Shown here: positions 16,890 to 23,790 of the stretch, piece by piece | Layout: each line of letters starts with the position of its first letter | Position numbering within the stretch: position 1 is the stretch's first letter | Source of the DNA: Mycobacterium avium subsp. avium | GTDB lineage: Bacteria > Actinomycetota > Actinomycetes > Mycobacteriales > Mycobacteriaceae | NCBI RefSeq assembly: GCF_009741445.1 | Contig: NZ_CP046507.1 | Location: 682,001-746,000, forward strand | DNA: 64,000 nucleotides | Reading direction: 5' to 3' | The notes under the pieces: model-generated | Seen by the model: only the letters and a program-made list of their open reading frames with translations | What the model was told of the DNA's origin: nothing | The model's database searches: none | Position numbers and translations under genes: made by a program

Positions 16890-17750
16890 ATGGCAATTCA
16901 AGTAACCAGCGGCAACGCTGCGCTACTACAGTCGCAAGTGGCCGACCTATTGGTACAGCCGCTTGCCCAGCAGAGCACTTTCCTAGCGGCCGGCCCCCGC
17001 ATCTTTGACACCCCCAATCCGCTTCGCATTCCGCGAATTGCGTCGGGCGTGTCTGCTGGCTTTGTGGGCGAGGGTGCCCAAATCTCGGACCGCAGCGTGA
17101 GCTTTGACGAGATTGACCTACTGCCGTCCACGCTGAAGTCACTGAAGTTGCTGGTCCGATTTAGCAATGAGATGGTGCGTCAGTCGGTCGTTCCGCTGAA
17201 CGCGACCCTGCAAAGCACGCTGGTGACGAATGTTGCGCAGGCGCTCGACGCCGCGCTGTACGACGGCACCGGAACAAGCAACACCGTTAAGGGCATCTTT
17301 CAGCAGACGGGTATCGCTACCGGAACGCTCGAGCTGACCGACGCCGACAGCCTTATTGACGGGCTGGCGACCGCTCAGGGCAATAAGGTCAACCCGACAC
17401 ATTGGGTGATGACTTCCGCAAGCTTCTCGGCGCTGCGCAAGCTCAAGGTCGGCACCGACGACAAGCGATACATTTTCGACCCGTCAACGATCCAGAACGG
17501 CACCGCTTTCCGGCTGCTCGGCCTGCCGGTGATCATCACCGACAACATTCCGGCCGTGTCGACCAAGGCCCGCGTGGCGCTGGTCGACTTCTCGCTCGTT
17601 GCCGTGGCGCGAGACGTTGACGCCGAGGTCAAGATTCTTGATCAGACCTGGGGCGACTACGACAGCGTTGGCATCCGGGTCGTGACCCGCTACGACGTGG
17701 GGCTACTGCACCCGCAGGCGGTCACGGTTCTGACCGAAGTCGGCAGCTAA
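16890..17750 (+). CDS. Major capsid protein, HK97 fold
   Basis: A 286-residue capsid protein with the family landmarks: N-arm (SQVADLLVQPLAQQSTFL), E-loop start (IPRIASGVSAGFVGEGAQI), spine helix (LVRFSNEMVRQSVVPLNATLQSTLVTNVAQALDAALYDGTG) and A-domain (LLGLPVIITDNIP ... GIRVVTRYDVGLLHPQAV). It begins close to the mature N-arm, with no long delta domain, consistent with a separate scaffold and no protease. An ATAAGGA ribosome-binding site precedes the ATG after an 83-bp gap, which allows strong independent translation. Confidence 0.92.
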   Translation: MAIQVTSGNAALLQSQVADLLVQPLAQQSTFLAAGPRIFDTPNPLRIPRIASGVSAGFVGEGAQISDRSVSFDEIDLLPSTLKSLKLLVRFSNEMVRQSVVPLNATLQSTLVTNVAQALDAALYDGTGTSNTVKGIFQQTGIATGTLELTDADSLIDGLATAQGNKVNPTHWVMTSASFSALRKLKVGTDDKRYIFDPSTIQNGTAFRLLGLPVIITDNIPAVSTKARVALVDFSLVAVARDVDAEVKILDQTWGDYDSVGIRVVTRYDVGLLHPQAVTVLTEVGS

Positions 17751-18070
17751 TGGGGGCGCCGACAGTAAACGACTTGTCGGCGCTGCTGGGACGCGATGAC
17801 GTGAACGCTGAGCAGGCTACGGCCGTGCTCGGCATCGTCACCGCTATGGCTTCCGCGTACACCCGCGCGGTGGGATTCATGGCCGGCGTGCCGAACGATG
17901 ACATTCGAGCCGTAATCCTCACCGCGTCAGCGCGGTTACTGGCGGAGCCGTCCCAGATCGTCGCGGCCGACGAAATGGGTCCGTTCAGCGTGCAATACCG
18001 GGCCGGGTTTGACGGCTGGTCGGTGGCCGAGCTGGCGGCGCTTAACAGGTACCGCGTACGCGCCTGCTGA
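17750..18070 (+). CDS. Head-tail connector (gp6-like adaptor)
   Basis: A 106-residue mainly helical protein starting MGAPTVNDLSALLG, with AVILTASARLLAEPSQIVAADEMGPFSVQYRAG and a C-terminal ELAALNRYR, the usual shape of HK97 gp6-type connector subunits that bind below the portal. The start shares its A with the capsid stop codon TAA, so the two are coupled. It is the last recognisable structural gene; no tail gene follows. Confidence 0.8.
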   Translation: MGAPTVNDLSALLGRDDVNAEQATAVLGIVTAMASAYTRAVGFMAGVPNDDIRAVILTASARLLAEPSQIVAADEMGPFSVQYRAGFDGWSVAELAALNRYRVRAC

Positions 18071-18479
18071 CAGTTTTCGGACCGCCGGAAACTTACGGGA
18101 TCGCGTAAAATTGCTGGTCAGCATACATTTTAGGTCTTGTCGCATAGCAAGGAACTGTGCGGCAAAAGCGGCAAGGGCATCCGTGGCGCAAAACCCGCAA
18201 AGGGGGAAGTCGCCTCCGCAACACGCGGGTGCACCTGCCGGACGCTCACAAAACGGGTCAACCGGGTTTGTGAGTCATTTATCCGGGGCGGGTCGCGTGG
18301 CGGATTTAGTTGTTAGCCGTCGATGCTTCAAGTGCGGCCTTGGCGCCGGGTGGTGGACGAAGACACCGCCCGGCGCACTGCCTAAAAAATCTTCGCGGCG
18401 CCCCCAACGGTCGCTGGCTATCGCCTTGGCGGAGCCGACAAAGTGATCCTGACCAGCAACTTTCTGCGATCCCGGAAAA
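18071..18479. other. Gene-poor stretch inside the element
   Basis: 409 bp with no convincing gene. One frame stays open from 18009 to 18446 but its product is arginine/proline/glycine-rich with no family-like pattern, and shorter frames (for example from TTG 18137) compete with it. A long inverted repeat at 18245-18274 is the only clear structure. The region may hold the operon end and possibly a packaging signal. Confidence 0.4.
18245..18274 (+). terminator. Hairpin, possible end of the head-gene operon
   Basis: CTCACAAA at 18245-18252 pairs with TTTGTGAG at 18267-18274, with further pairing inside (GGT with ACC). It lies 175 bp after the connector stop. The following sequence is only weakly T-rich (TCATTTA), so function as an intrinsic terminator is tentative; it could be an operator. 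Confidence 0.4.
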
Positions 18480-18704
18480 TTACCGCAGGTCCAGGATCAT
18501 CACGCGGCCATCGCAATACGCGACCTGAAGACCATGCCGCCCGTCAAACCATCGGTACTGGCTTACGCCGTTAGGCGACTGGCGCCAGTCGGTGCAGTCG
18601 GGCGCGGGCGCGGGGATGGCGTCTAGGTCGATCACGAGTCGTCTCCTGTCGTCGGCCCCCTTGGCGCACGACAGTACGGACATCGGGTCCGGGCGGTCAA
18701 CCAT
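18480..18704 (-). CDS. Hypothetical protein of the element, 74 residues
   Basis: Reads MVDRPDPMSVLSCAKGADDRRRLVIDLDAIPAPAPD, ending SQYRWFDGRHGLQVAYCDGRVMILDLR. It has a plausible small beta-rich fold, a start at 18704 with an alternative ATG 21 bases later, and no recognised family. It opposes the head genes. The composition argues for a real gene, but evidence is limited. Confidence 0.45.
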   Translation of the reverse strand: MVDRPDPMSVLSCAKGADDRRRLVIDLDAIPAPAPDCTDWRQSPNGVSQYRWFDGRHGLQVAYCDGRVMILDLR

Positions 18705-18799
18705 CGACGCGCCTAAAAATGTTGCGGTACAACGTAATACGTTGCGAATCGAATCGCATTGCGTTGCGTGTACCGAATCGCTTGGCGGCCCCAGCGTCG

Positions 18800-18838
18800 A
18801 GAACAGAAAGCGCCCGTGGCCAAGTAGGCCACGGGCGC
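18800..18838 (-). terminator. Strong intrinsic terminator for the YjzC-like gene
   Basis: GCGCCCGTGGCC (18810-18821) and GGCCACGGGCGC (18827-18838) form a perfect 12-bp stem with a 5-base loop. Read on the minus strand, the stem is followed by TTTCTGTTCT. It lies 24 bp after the stop of the gene at 18863-19051. Confidence 0.8.
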
Positions 18839-18862
18839 CCCTGTCGCGAACGCGTTAAAAGT

Positions 18863-19051
18863 TCACGGCTTCTTGTGCTTGGTCACGTCCGGCTTGCCGT
18901 AGCTTTCGCCAGGTTTCTGGGTCGGCGGTAACGGCCTTCCCTCGACAGACGTGACCTCCCGACCAGTCTTGCCGCCACGCGGCCCGATGACCGGATACTG
19001 ACCCGATTTGGGAGTGCGATCTCCTGGTTTCAGGTTCTGGTTCTTAGCCAT
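18863..19051 (-). CDS. YjzC-like small protein
   Basis: A 62-residue hydrophilic protein, MAKNQNLKPGDRTPKSGQYP, followed by VIGPRGGKTGREVTSVEGRPLPP and a Lys-rich C-terminus (GKPDVTKHKKP). This follows the pattern of the YjzC family (small proteins with paired P-x-S-G-x-Y and G-P-R-G-G motifs; function unknown). An AAAGGAG ribosome-binding site lies upstream of ATG 19051, so the longer frame from 19144 is not used. It is followed by a strong terminator and is therefore a self-contained transcription unit near the right end, typical of a cargo gene expressed from the integrated element. Confidence 0.75.
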   Translation of the reverse strand: MAKNQNLKPGDRTPKSGQYPVIGPRGGKTGREVTSVEGRPLPPTQKPGESYGKPDVTKHKKP

Positions 19052-19180
19052 CTTGGCTAATCTCCTTTTCTCAGACGCTCTCCCGTGCAGCTTGGGAGTC
19101 TCCGCTAGGGGAGAGCGCGCGTCGTGGGTTGACGGAGCGGCCAAGTGGATTACAGTAGGCGTTTCCTACGCGCACTACCG

Positions 19181-19220
19181 CACTCCGCATCGGCGCTCAA
19201 CACCGCGCCGATGCGGGGTG
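19181..19220. repeat. Long perfect inverted repeat
   Basis: CCGCATCGGCGC at 19185-19196 pairs with GCGCCGATGCGG at 19205-19216, and four more base pairs (one G-T) extend the stem to 16. The loop is 8 bases. No T-tract follows on the plus strand. It may be a terminator or a protein- or RNA-binding structure. Confidence 0.6.
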
Positions 19221-19400
19221 TTCTGCACGTCCAGTATGGGTGCTAGTGCCGACAAGATGCCGAACCCAAAGTTTGCGCGTGTCCTACAACTGAGCAGCAC
19301 CCCGAATGTGTGCACCACAACATATTGTGGTAGTGGTGAAGGTCCGCTGAGGGCAGCTTAAAGCTTTCGGGGCGACCTGGATCGGAAACGAGCGGGTGCC

Positions 19401-19420
19401 GTGCTGACGGCGGTCAGCAC
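19401..19420. promoter_or_regulatory. Inverted GTGCTGAC/GTCAGCAC pair, candidate integrase arm site (right arm)
   Basis: GTGCTGAC at 19401-19408 and GTCAGCAC at 19413-19420, about 80-100 bases from the attR core. The octamer also occurs near attL (8638, 8649, 8700) and at 9816. In the circular form these would flank the core on both sides, as arm sites do. Confidence 0.5.
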
Positions 19421-19500
19421 ATTTCCCTGCTCAGCCACGTTTTCCCATGTCGAGCCATGGCGGAGCGTTCACCGTTTTCGCAGTTCAGTCGCTTTATACG

Positions 19501-19525
19501 CGGGTTCGATTCCCGGCAGCTCCAC
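19501..19525 (+). repeat. attR core (25-bp direct repeat)
   Basis: Identical to 8576-8600. Here the core is followed by CACTTG, so the ACCA tail of the original ssrA gene is preserved on this side. This shows that the right junction carries the original chromosomal flank. Confidence 0.92.
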
Positions 19526-19574
19526 CACTTGAACACTGCGCCCGCCGACGCGTGCATCAAGGGCACCGTCCGAG

Positions 19575-20048
19575 GTGGTTCCCCGGCCGTCGGTTTCCAG
19601 GCCGCTGGGGCTGCTGAAACTTACGCGAGATACGGACCGCGCCTTGGACGATAGATCTGCGCAACTTCAAACTGAGATCGACCAGCTATCAGAAAAGCTA
19701 GGGGTCCGCCCTATGCTCGTCGGCTTGCGAACCAACGACGGCCTGAACGTTTATGTCGCCGATGACGGTTCTTATCACTTCACCTTCTACGAACGCGGAC
19801 AACTTGGCTTCGACCGCGTGGGCAATCTCGACGACCTGCTGTACTGGTACACCCAGAGCGTGGTCACGGGCCAAGCGGCCAAATCGGTGGGCGATCGCGC
19901 GGAACGCTTCAAATACGAGTACCAGGTGCTAAGCGCCTTGAATAGCGAATGGGCAAAAAGAAATGTCCGGGAGACGGCGGAGTTATTTCGCAGATATGGT
20001 CAGCCAGAAGATATTTCCTTGCTCCCCGACATTGGTGAACCGCTCTGA
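19575..20048 (+). CDS. Imm63-like immunity protein
   Basis: Up to 157 residues. The core reads DDGSYHFTFYERGQLGFDRVGNLDDLLYWYTQSVVTGQAAK and then RFKYEYQVLSALNSEWAKRN. This follows the pattern of immunity protein 63 (an E-R-G followed by D-L-D-E-L-L-Y-W and a downstream helix with the N-x-E-W-A segment), antitoxins of polymorphic secreted toxins. The start is uncertain: GTG 19575 or TTG 19644. It lies just outside attR, so it is a chromosomal neighbour of ssrA rather than part of the element. No toxin gene is seen in the window. Confidence 0.5.
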   Translation: MVPRPSVSRPLGLLKLTRDTDRALDDRSAQLQTEIDQLSEKLGVRPMLVGLRTNDGLNVYVADDGSYHFTFYERGQLGFDRVGNLDDLLYWYTQSVVTGQAAKSVGDRAERFKYEYQVLSALNSEWAKRNVRETAELFRRYGQPEDISLLPDIGEPL

Positions 20049-20092
20049 CACTCGCTACCAGCAAGTTGGGTACGTGCGACCGATGGACGAAA

Positions 20093-20438
20093 ATGAGAGA
20101 AGAGTTCTTGAATGGGGTCCGTGCCGTTGTGGAACCTCTGTTGATCCAGCTTGGATTCCAGCCAGACGAGTACGGCGACGTGGATGTGCATGGACGGAAA
20201 GATCGCGCCATTGGATGCTGCGAATGTGATCGGTTTGTACGATCGTTCCGGGAAGTGGCAATATCTTCCCCGTTTTGCCATCAGGCAAGGTGTTTCGCTT
20301 GACGAAATCATGAGCGACAGCCGAACGGTCGATTTTCCGGCAACGCATCAGTGGCTTGAGTCCGTCCGAGATCGCATCCAAAAATACTTTCCCGTCGCGC
20401 ACCAAGGCGTCTTAGGAATGGGTGGACCAAATATCTGA
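20093..20438 (+). pseudogene. Probable frameshifted immunity-like or hypothetical gene
   Basis: ATG 20093 opens MREEFLNGVRAVVEPLLIQLGFQPDEYGDVDV. After about codon 30 the protein-like text passes into another frame, GKIAPLDAANVIGLYDRSGKWQYLPRFAIRQGVSLDEIM and on to SVRDRIQKYFPV, ending at 20438. Either a frameshift near 20170-20195 broke one ~115-residue gene, or the second part starts independently at an ATG near 20178. It directly follows the Imm63-like gene, as tandem immunity genes often do. The family is not identified. Confidence 0.45.
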
Positions 20439-20453
20439 GCTCCTCGAATCACG

Positions 20454-20651
20454 TTGCCGGCCTGGCTGATTCGCCATGACGGATCCGCCGGCAGGTGCTT
20501 CGCGACAGCGCGTCTCATCCGGAAGCGGCTGCGCACCGCACACGGTGTCCTCACGCACCACTTCCAGCCGCGGGTCGCCCGGCAAGTCGATGTCGATATG
20601 CTCGGCCTGCCGATCGCCGCGGAGGAGTTCATGCGCAGGAGCGGGTCATGA
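20454..20651 (+). pseudogene. Possible 3' remnant of a gene before the methyltransferase
   Basis: An open frame ending at the TGA that overlaps the methyltransferase ATG (ATGA). Its last 45 residues (AHGVLTHHFQPRVARQVDVDMLGLPIAAEEFM) look protein-like, but no start or family is evident. It may be the tail of a truncated gene, left behind by rearrangement beside ssrA. Confidence 0.25.
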
Positions 20652-21373
20652 CGGATCCCCTGTGGACCGCCTATGCCGAGAAGGTGGACAAGGTCGACGG
20701 CTGGTTCTTCGAGGCCGACGTCGAGCTCTTCAGTCATCTGCTCGCTCGCCAGACGGCCGAGGGGATCAGCGGCGACATGCTGGAAATCGGCACCTACCAA
20801 GGCAAGTCGGCCATCCTGATGGGCTACGGTCTCCGCGACGACGAAGAACTGGTGATCTGCGATTTGTTCGAAGCGGTGGTGGACCACACCCACGGGTCGC
20901 CGAGCTCACGCGACCAATACTCGGGCTTGGACCAACAGCAGTTCCTGGCCAACTGGGACCGCTTCCACACTCGCCGGCCGATCATCGAGGTCTGCGAATC
21001 ATCGCAGCTCGACCTGGGAGAGCGCGCCCTGCGCCTGGCCCACATCGACGGCTGCCACGCCTACCCGTGCGTCGCCCATGACATCGAGCTGGCCGTGAGA
21101 CACACGGCCGACCGGGGAGTGGTCGTGCTGGACGATTACCGGGGCGTCGAAACCCCCGGCGTCGCCGCGGCCGTCTGGCAGGCTGTCGGCAACGGTGTCT
21201 TGTTCCCGTTCGCGGCGACGTACATGAAGCTCTACGCCTGCGCGTCGCCCGCCGACCAGCATTACTGGTTGGAACAGGTCCGTGGTCGCGGTGACATCTG
21301 CGCCTTCCCCGACTTCGAGTTCCCCTCCTATCGGAGCATCTCCGAGGCGCAGCTTCGCCCCCTCGATCGCTGA
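20648..21373 (+). CDS. Class I SAM-dependent methyltransferase (Methyltransf_24 type)
   Basis: A 241-residue enzyme. Motif I is MLEIGTYQGKSAILMG (about 42-57), followed by ELVICDLFEA; the acidic pair in HIDGCHAY and GVVVLDDY matches the metal/SAM region of the Methyltransf_24/TylF-like class. Such enzymes methylate sugars or small metabolites. The neighbour on the opposite strand is a glycosyltransferase resembling those of glycopeptidolipid loci, so action on a glycolipid sugar is possible. The ATG at 20648 is preferred; upstream sequence in this frame does not look coding. Confidence 0.75.
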   Translation: MTDPLWTAYAEKVDKVDGWFFEADVELFSHLLARQTAEGISGDMLEIGTYQGKSAILMGYGLRDDEELVICDLFEAVVDHTHGSPSSRDQYSGLDQQQFLANWDRFHTRRPIIEVCESSQLDLGERALRLAHIDGCHAYPCVAHDIELAVRHTADRGVVVLDDYRGVETPGVAAAVWQAVGNGVLFPFAATYMKLYACASPADQHYWLEQVRGRGDICAFPDFEFPSYRSISEAQLRPLDR

Positions 21374-21377
21374 GCGG

Positions 21378-22544
21378 TCAGCCGCAAGAACCTTGGCGCG
21401 CTGCGTCTTCCAAGACATCGGCCGCTGCCGACGCGCTTTCGGCGGGTGTTCTCATCCGCGCGGCCACCGCACGGGTACGGGCGACGTAACGGGGATCGAG
21501 GACCGACCGCAGATCCGCCACCAGCGAATCCGGGGTCGTCTCCGAGAAATACCGTCCGATGCCGACTTCCAGCTGGTTGATCACCGCGGCCCACAACGGT
21601 TGGTCGACCGAGACGGCGAGCACCAGGCTGGGCACTCCCGCCCGGATCCCCGCGAACGTGGTGCCGGGACCGCCGTGGTGGACGACCGCGCGGCACGCGG
21701 GAAACACGGTCGAGTGGTTCACCGCGCTCACCGCCTTGACGTGGTCGCCGGTCGGGATCTGGGTGAGATCGCTGACGCCGCTGCAAATCAGCGCCCGCTG
21801 GCCCAGCTCGGCGCACGCCGCGCTGATCATTGCGATCACATCACCCGGCGATGCGACCCGCGCGCTGCTGCCGAAGCCGAAGTAGATCGGCGGCGTCCCC
21901 GCAGCGATCCAGGACAGCACCTCGTCGTCGGCCTCGGTCGGCAACGCCAGCGTCAGCGCACCGACGAAAGGGCGTCGGACCTCGCATTGCGCCCATTCGG
22001 CCGCCAGCCCGGGAAAGAAGAATTCGTCATAGGCCTGCAGCTCCATCGGGCGTCGCGCCGCCGGTGCGGTCGGCCCCGACAGGCCCAGCGCCCGGCGCTG
22101 GGCGGATTCGGCTTCCTGGGTCAACTGCGCGGCCCCACCGCTGGGGTAATAGTGCAGTGTGGCCGCCGGAATGTCGTAGTACTCAGCGACATTGGCGGCC
22201 AGGCCGTGCTCGCTGGTGTCGGTCAACAGCAAGTCGGCCCCGTCGGCCAGCGACGTCAGCGCGGTGCCCAATGAGGGCCAGAGCCGCTTGAGATCCTCCG
22301 AAATCACCCACGCCAGAAACATCGGGTTCGGCGCAGTGCCGTATTTGCGGACGATGTCCTCGTTCTGCTTGACCTGGTCCGGGCCGTGGGGAACCGCGGA
22401 AAGCCCCGCCGACTCGACGAAGCGAATGTAGTTGGGCGGCACCGCCATCCGTACCTCGTGACCCCGGCGCTGGAGCTCCCGGCCGATCGTGGCGAACGGC
22501 TCGACATCCCCGCGGGTTCCCATGGTCGCGAGTGCAAATCTCAT
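21378..22544 (-). CDS. GT1-family UDP/dTDP-sugar glycosyltransferase (Rv1524/Rv1526c-like)
   Basis: A 388-residue GT-B enzyme. The N-terminal domain opens MRFALATMGTRGDVEPFATI with acceptor-side residues, and the C-terminal domain carries the donor signature FPACRAVVHHGGPGTTFAGIRAGVP. This subfamily includes rhamnosyl- and other transferases of mycobacterial glycopeptidolipids and phenolic glycolipids. The ATG at 22544 gives the canonical N-terminus; the frame runs upstream into the next gene but is non-coding there. It converges with the methyltransferase (4-bp gap) and follows the DUF2505 gene. Confidence 0.88.
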   Translation of the reverse strand: MRFALATMGTRGDVEPFATIGRELQRRGHEVRMAVPPNYIRFVESAGLSAVPHGPDQVKQNEDIVRKYGTAPNPMFLAWVISEDLKRLWPSLGTALTSLADGADLLLTDTSEHGLAANVAEYYDIPAATLHYYPSGGAAQLTQEAESAQRRALGLSGPTAPAARRPMELQAYDEFFFPGLAAEWAQCEVRRPFVGALTLALPTEADDEVLSWIAAGTPPIYFGFGSSARVASPGDVIAMISAACAELGQRALICSGVSDLTQIPTGDHVKAVSAVNHSTVFPACRAVVHHGGPGTTFAGIRAGVPSLVLAVSVDQPLWAAVINQLEVGIGRYFSETTPDSLVADLRSVLDPRYVARTRAVAARMRTPAESASAAADVLEDAARQGSCG

Positions 22545-22554
22545 TGCCGGGGCG

Positions 22555-23061
22555 TCACGCGTTCTCGTCGATCCAGGTGGTGGTGAAGCGCAGCATCTCG
22601 GGAATGCCCTTGGCCAGATCGGCTCCGATGGTCTTCTCGAGTTTGTGGCCCACCAAAGGGATTTTGACCTCGACGCGCACGGCGGAACGCAATCGCGAGC
22701 CCCCGTCTTCGGCCGGCTCCAGCCAGCTTTCCGCGCGACCCGACCCCAATCCGCCCGACGCCGAGACGTCGACCTGGCCGCGCACCTGGCCGTCACCGTC
22801 CCGTCGCCACGTCTCGGTCTGCACGATCTTGACGTCACCGCGAACGAATTTGGCCACCGCGCCCGGCAACAACTGACGACCGAGGTGCTGGGTGACGCGC
22901 ACCGTCACCGTGCCGTCGCCGTCGACCACCAGCGAGTCCAACGTGGTAGTGGCGGCGGCGGGAGCGATCCGTGCCAGCCAATAGTCCTCGCGACCGAACG
23001 CCGCGTGGATCTGCTCGACGCTGGCGGGCGACTCGGTCGAGACGTCAATGGAGCGCGACAT
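22555..23061 (-). CDS. DUF2505 family protein
   Basis: A 168-residue SRPBCC-fold-like protein. It begins MSRSIDVSTESPASVEQIHA and ends in an amphipathic helix (VGHKLEKTIGADLAKGIPEMLRFTTTWIDE) that closes the hydrophobic pocket in this fold. DUF2505 proteins are common in mycobacteria and have no known ligand. The gene lies 10 bp upstream of the glycosyltransferase and is probably cotranscribed with it. Confidence 0.8.
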   Translation of the reverse strand: MSRSIDVSTESPASVEQIHAAFGREDYWLARIAPAAATTTLDSLVVDGDGTVTVRVTQHLGRQLLPGAVAKFVRGDVKIVQTETWRRDGDGQVRGQVDVSASGGLGSGRAESWLEPAEDGGSRLRSAVRVEVKIPLVGHKLEKTIGADLAKGIPEMLRFTTTWIDENA

Positions 23062-23087
23062 ATCGAACCCAGGCTACCGAGGCTGCT

Positions 23088-23771
23088 TCAGGGCCGCTCG
23101 AAATGCTGGTAGTCGACGGGCGCCGTCCACTGTCCACCCCAGCGCCACCCGCTGTCGGTGAAGGCGCGCACGGCCGGGTCGCCGTCGTGCAGCAGGCCCG
23201 GGTCGGTGCGGTCGCGGTCCAGAAAGTCCTCGGCGTTCTGCGGTTGGAAGGCGCCGGTGGGGTACAGGCACGGGTTGAGACGCGGGTTGAGGTCGATCGC
23301 CCGGCCGTAGGCATGCTGCGACCAGCGGTCGCTGCCCGGAATGCCCCGGCAATTGAACGCCGAGGTGTTGTCGTCCTCCATGGACAGCTCGTCGTCGGCG
23401 TCGCGGTAGTGATCGACCGTGCGGATCTTCTCGATGGGAAAGCCCAGCCGGTACAGCCGAGCGAAGATCGTGACGACCTGCGGCGCCAGGTCTTGGTGCA
23501 CGATCAGCTCGCCCCGGTGGGTTTGGCCGTCGAAACCGATGTGGTCGACGTCGACCCGTCGCAGTTGCCCGGGTTCCACCGGGCAGCCCGGGTGCCAGCT
23601 CGCGCCCAGTTCGGCGGCGGTCACCGGCCGGACCGTCGGGTCGGCGGCGGCCGACGAAGCGGTGCACTGCGCCAGCATGACCGCGCCCGCCAGCACCGCC
23701 GCCCAGCGTCCGCCGGGCAGCAGCGACGGTGCGCCCGCGCGCTTGTTTCCGCCCTGTGCTGCCGCGCCCAC
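23088..23771 (-). CDS. Secreted M15-family (VanY/Peptidase_M15_4-like) peptidase
   Basis: A 227-residue exported protein. A basic N-terminus and a hydrophobic segment (WAAVLAGAVMLAQCTASSAAADP; about 23-45) form a signal peptide. The cysteine in LAQC is a weak lipobox candidate because glutamine precedes it. The catalytic zinc motifs are SQHAYGRAIDLNP (H-x6-D) and DYQHFE near the end. Such enzymes cut D-Ala or peptide bonds in peptidoglycan. It is divergent from the beta-lactamase-fold gene with only 19 bp between start codons, so promoters must overlap the coding ends. Confidence 0.82.
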   Translation of the reverse strand: MGAAAQGGNKRAGAPSLLPGGRWAAVLAGAVMLAQCTASSAAADPTVRPVTAAELGASWHPGCPVEPGQLRRVDVDHIGFDGQTHRGELIVHQDLAPQVVTIFARLYRLGFPIEKIRTVDHYRDADDELSMEDDNTSAFNCRGIPGSDRWSQHAYGRAIDLNPRLNPCLYPTGAFQPQNAEDFLDRDRTDPGLLHDGDPAVRAFTDSGWRWGGQWTAPVDYQHFERP

Positions 23772-23790
23772 CGCGACCTACGCTTGCCTC

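Larger units (their letters stand above)
19052..19500. other. Non-coding right arm of the element
   Basis: About 450 bp without a credible gene. It contains inverted repeats at 19155-19169 (GTAGG/CCTAC), 19181-19220 (16-bp stem) and 19315-19330 (CCACAA-CATA-TTGTGG), and the inverted pair of GTCAGCAC octamers at 19401-19420. It probably carries the promoter of the YjzC-like gene and the right-arm integrase sites. Confidence 0.5.
8576..19525. mobile_element. Integrated capsid-forming phage satellite-like element in ssrA
   Basis: The element is bounded by identical 25-bp copies of the tmRNA 3' end (8576-8600 and 19501-19525). It holds an integrase next to the left end, a small HTH protein, two HNH genes, terminase large subunit, portal, scaffold, head closure, capsid and connector genes, a minus-strand block of unrecognised genes, and small genes near the right end. 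I recognise no tail, tape-measure, lysis or replication gene. At about 10.9 kb it is close in size to the phiRv1/phiRv2 elements of M. tuberculosis. Base composition is visibly less GC-rich than the flanks, with TTA, AAA and ATA codons that the host genes avoid. Calling it a satellite is inference; a decayed prophage is the alternative. Confidence 0.85.

Noticed and set aside
18009..18446. 145-residue open frame after the connector
   Set aside because: It starts inside the connector gene, is Arg/Pro/Gly-rich, has no ribosome-binding site and no family-like segment; possible but unsupported.
8576..19525. Intact temperate prophage
   Set aside because: No tail tube, tape measure, baseplate, lysin or holin genes and the length is only about 11 kb.
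20475..20660. Repeat ATGACGGATCC at 20475 and 20648 as a duplication scar
   Set aside because: Only 11 bp match and the flanks differ, so chance is adequate.
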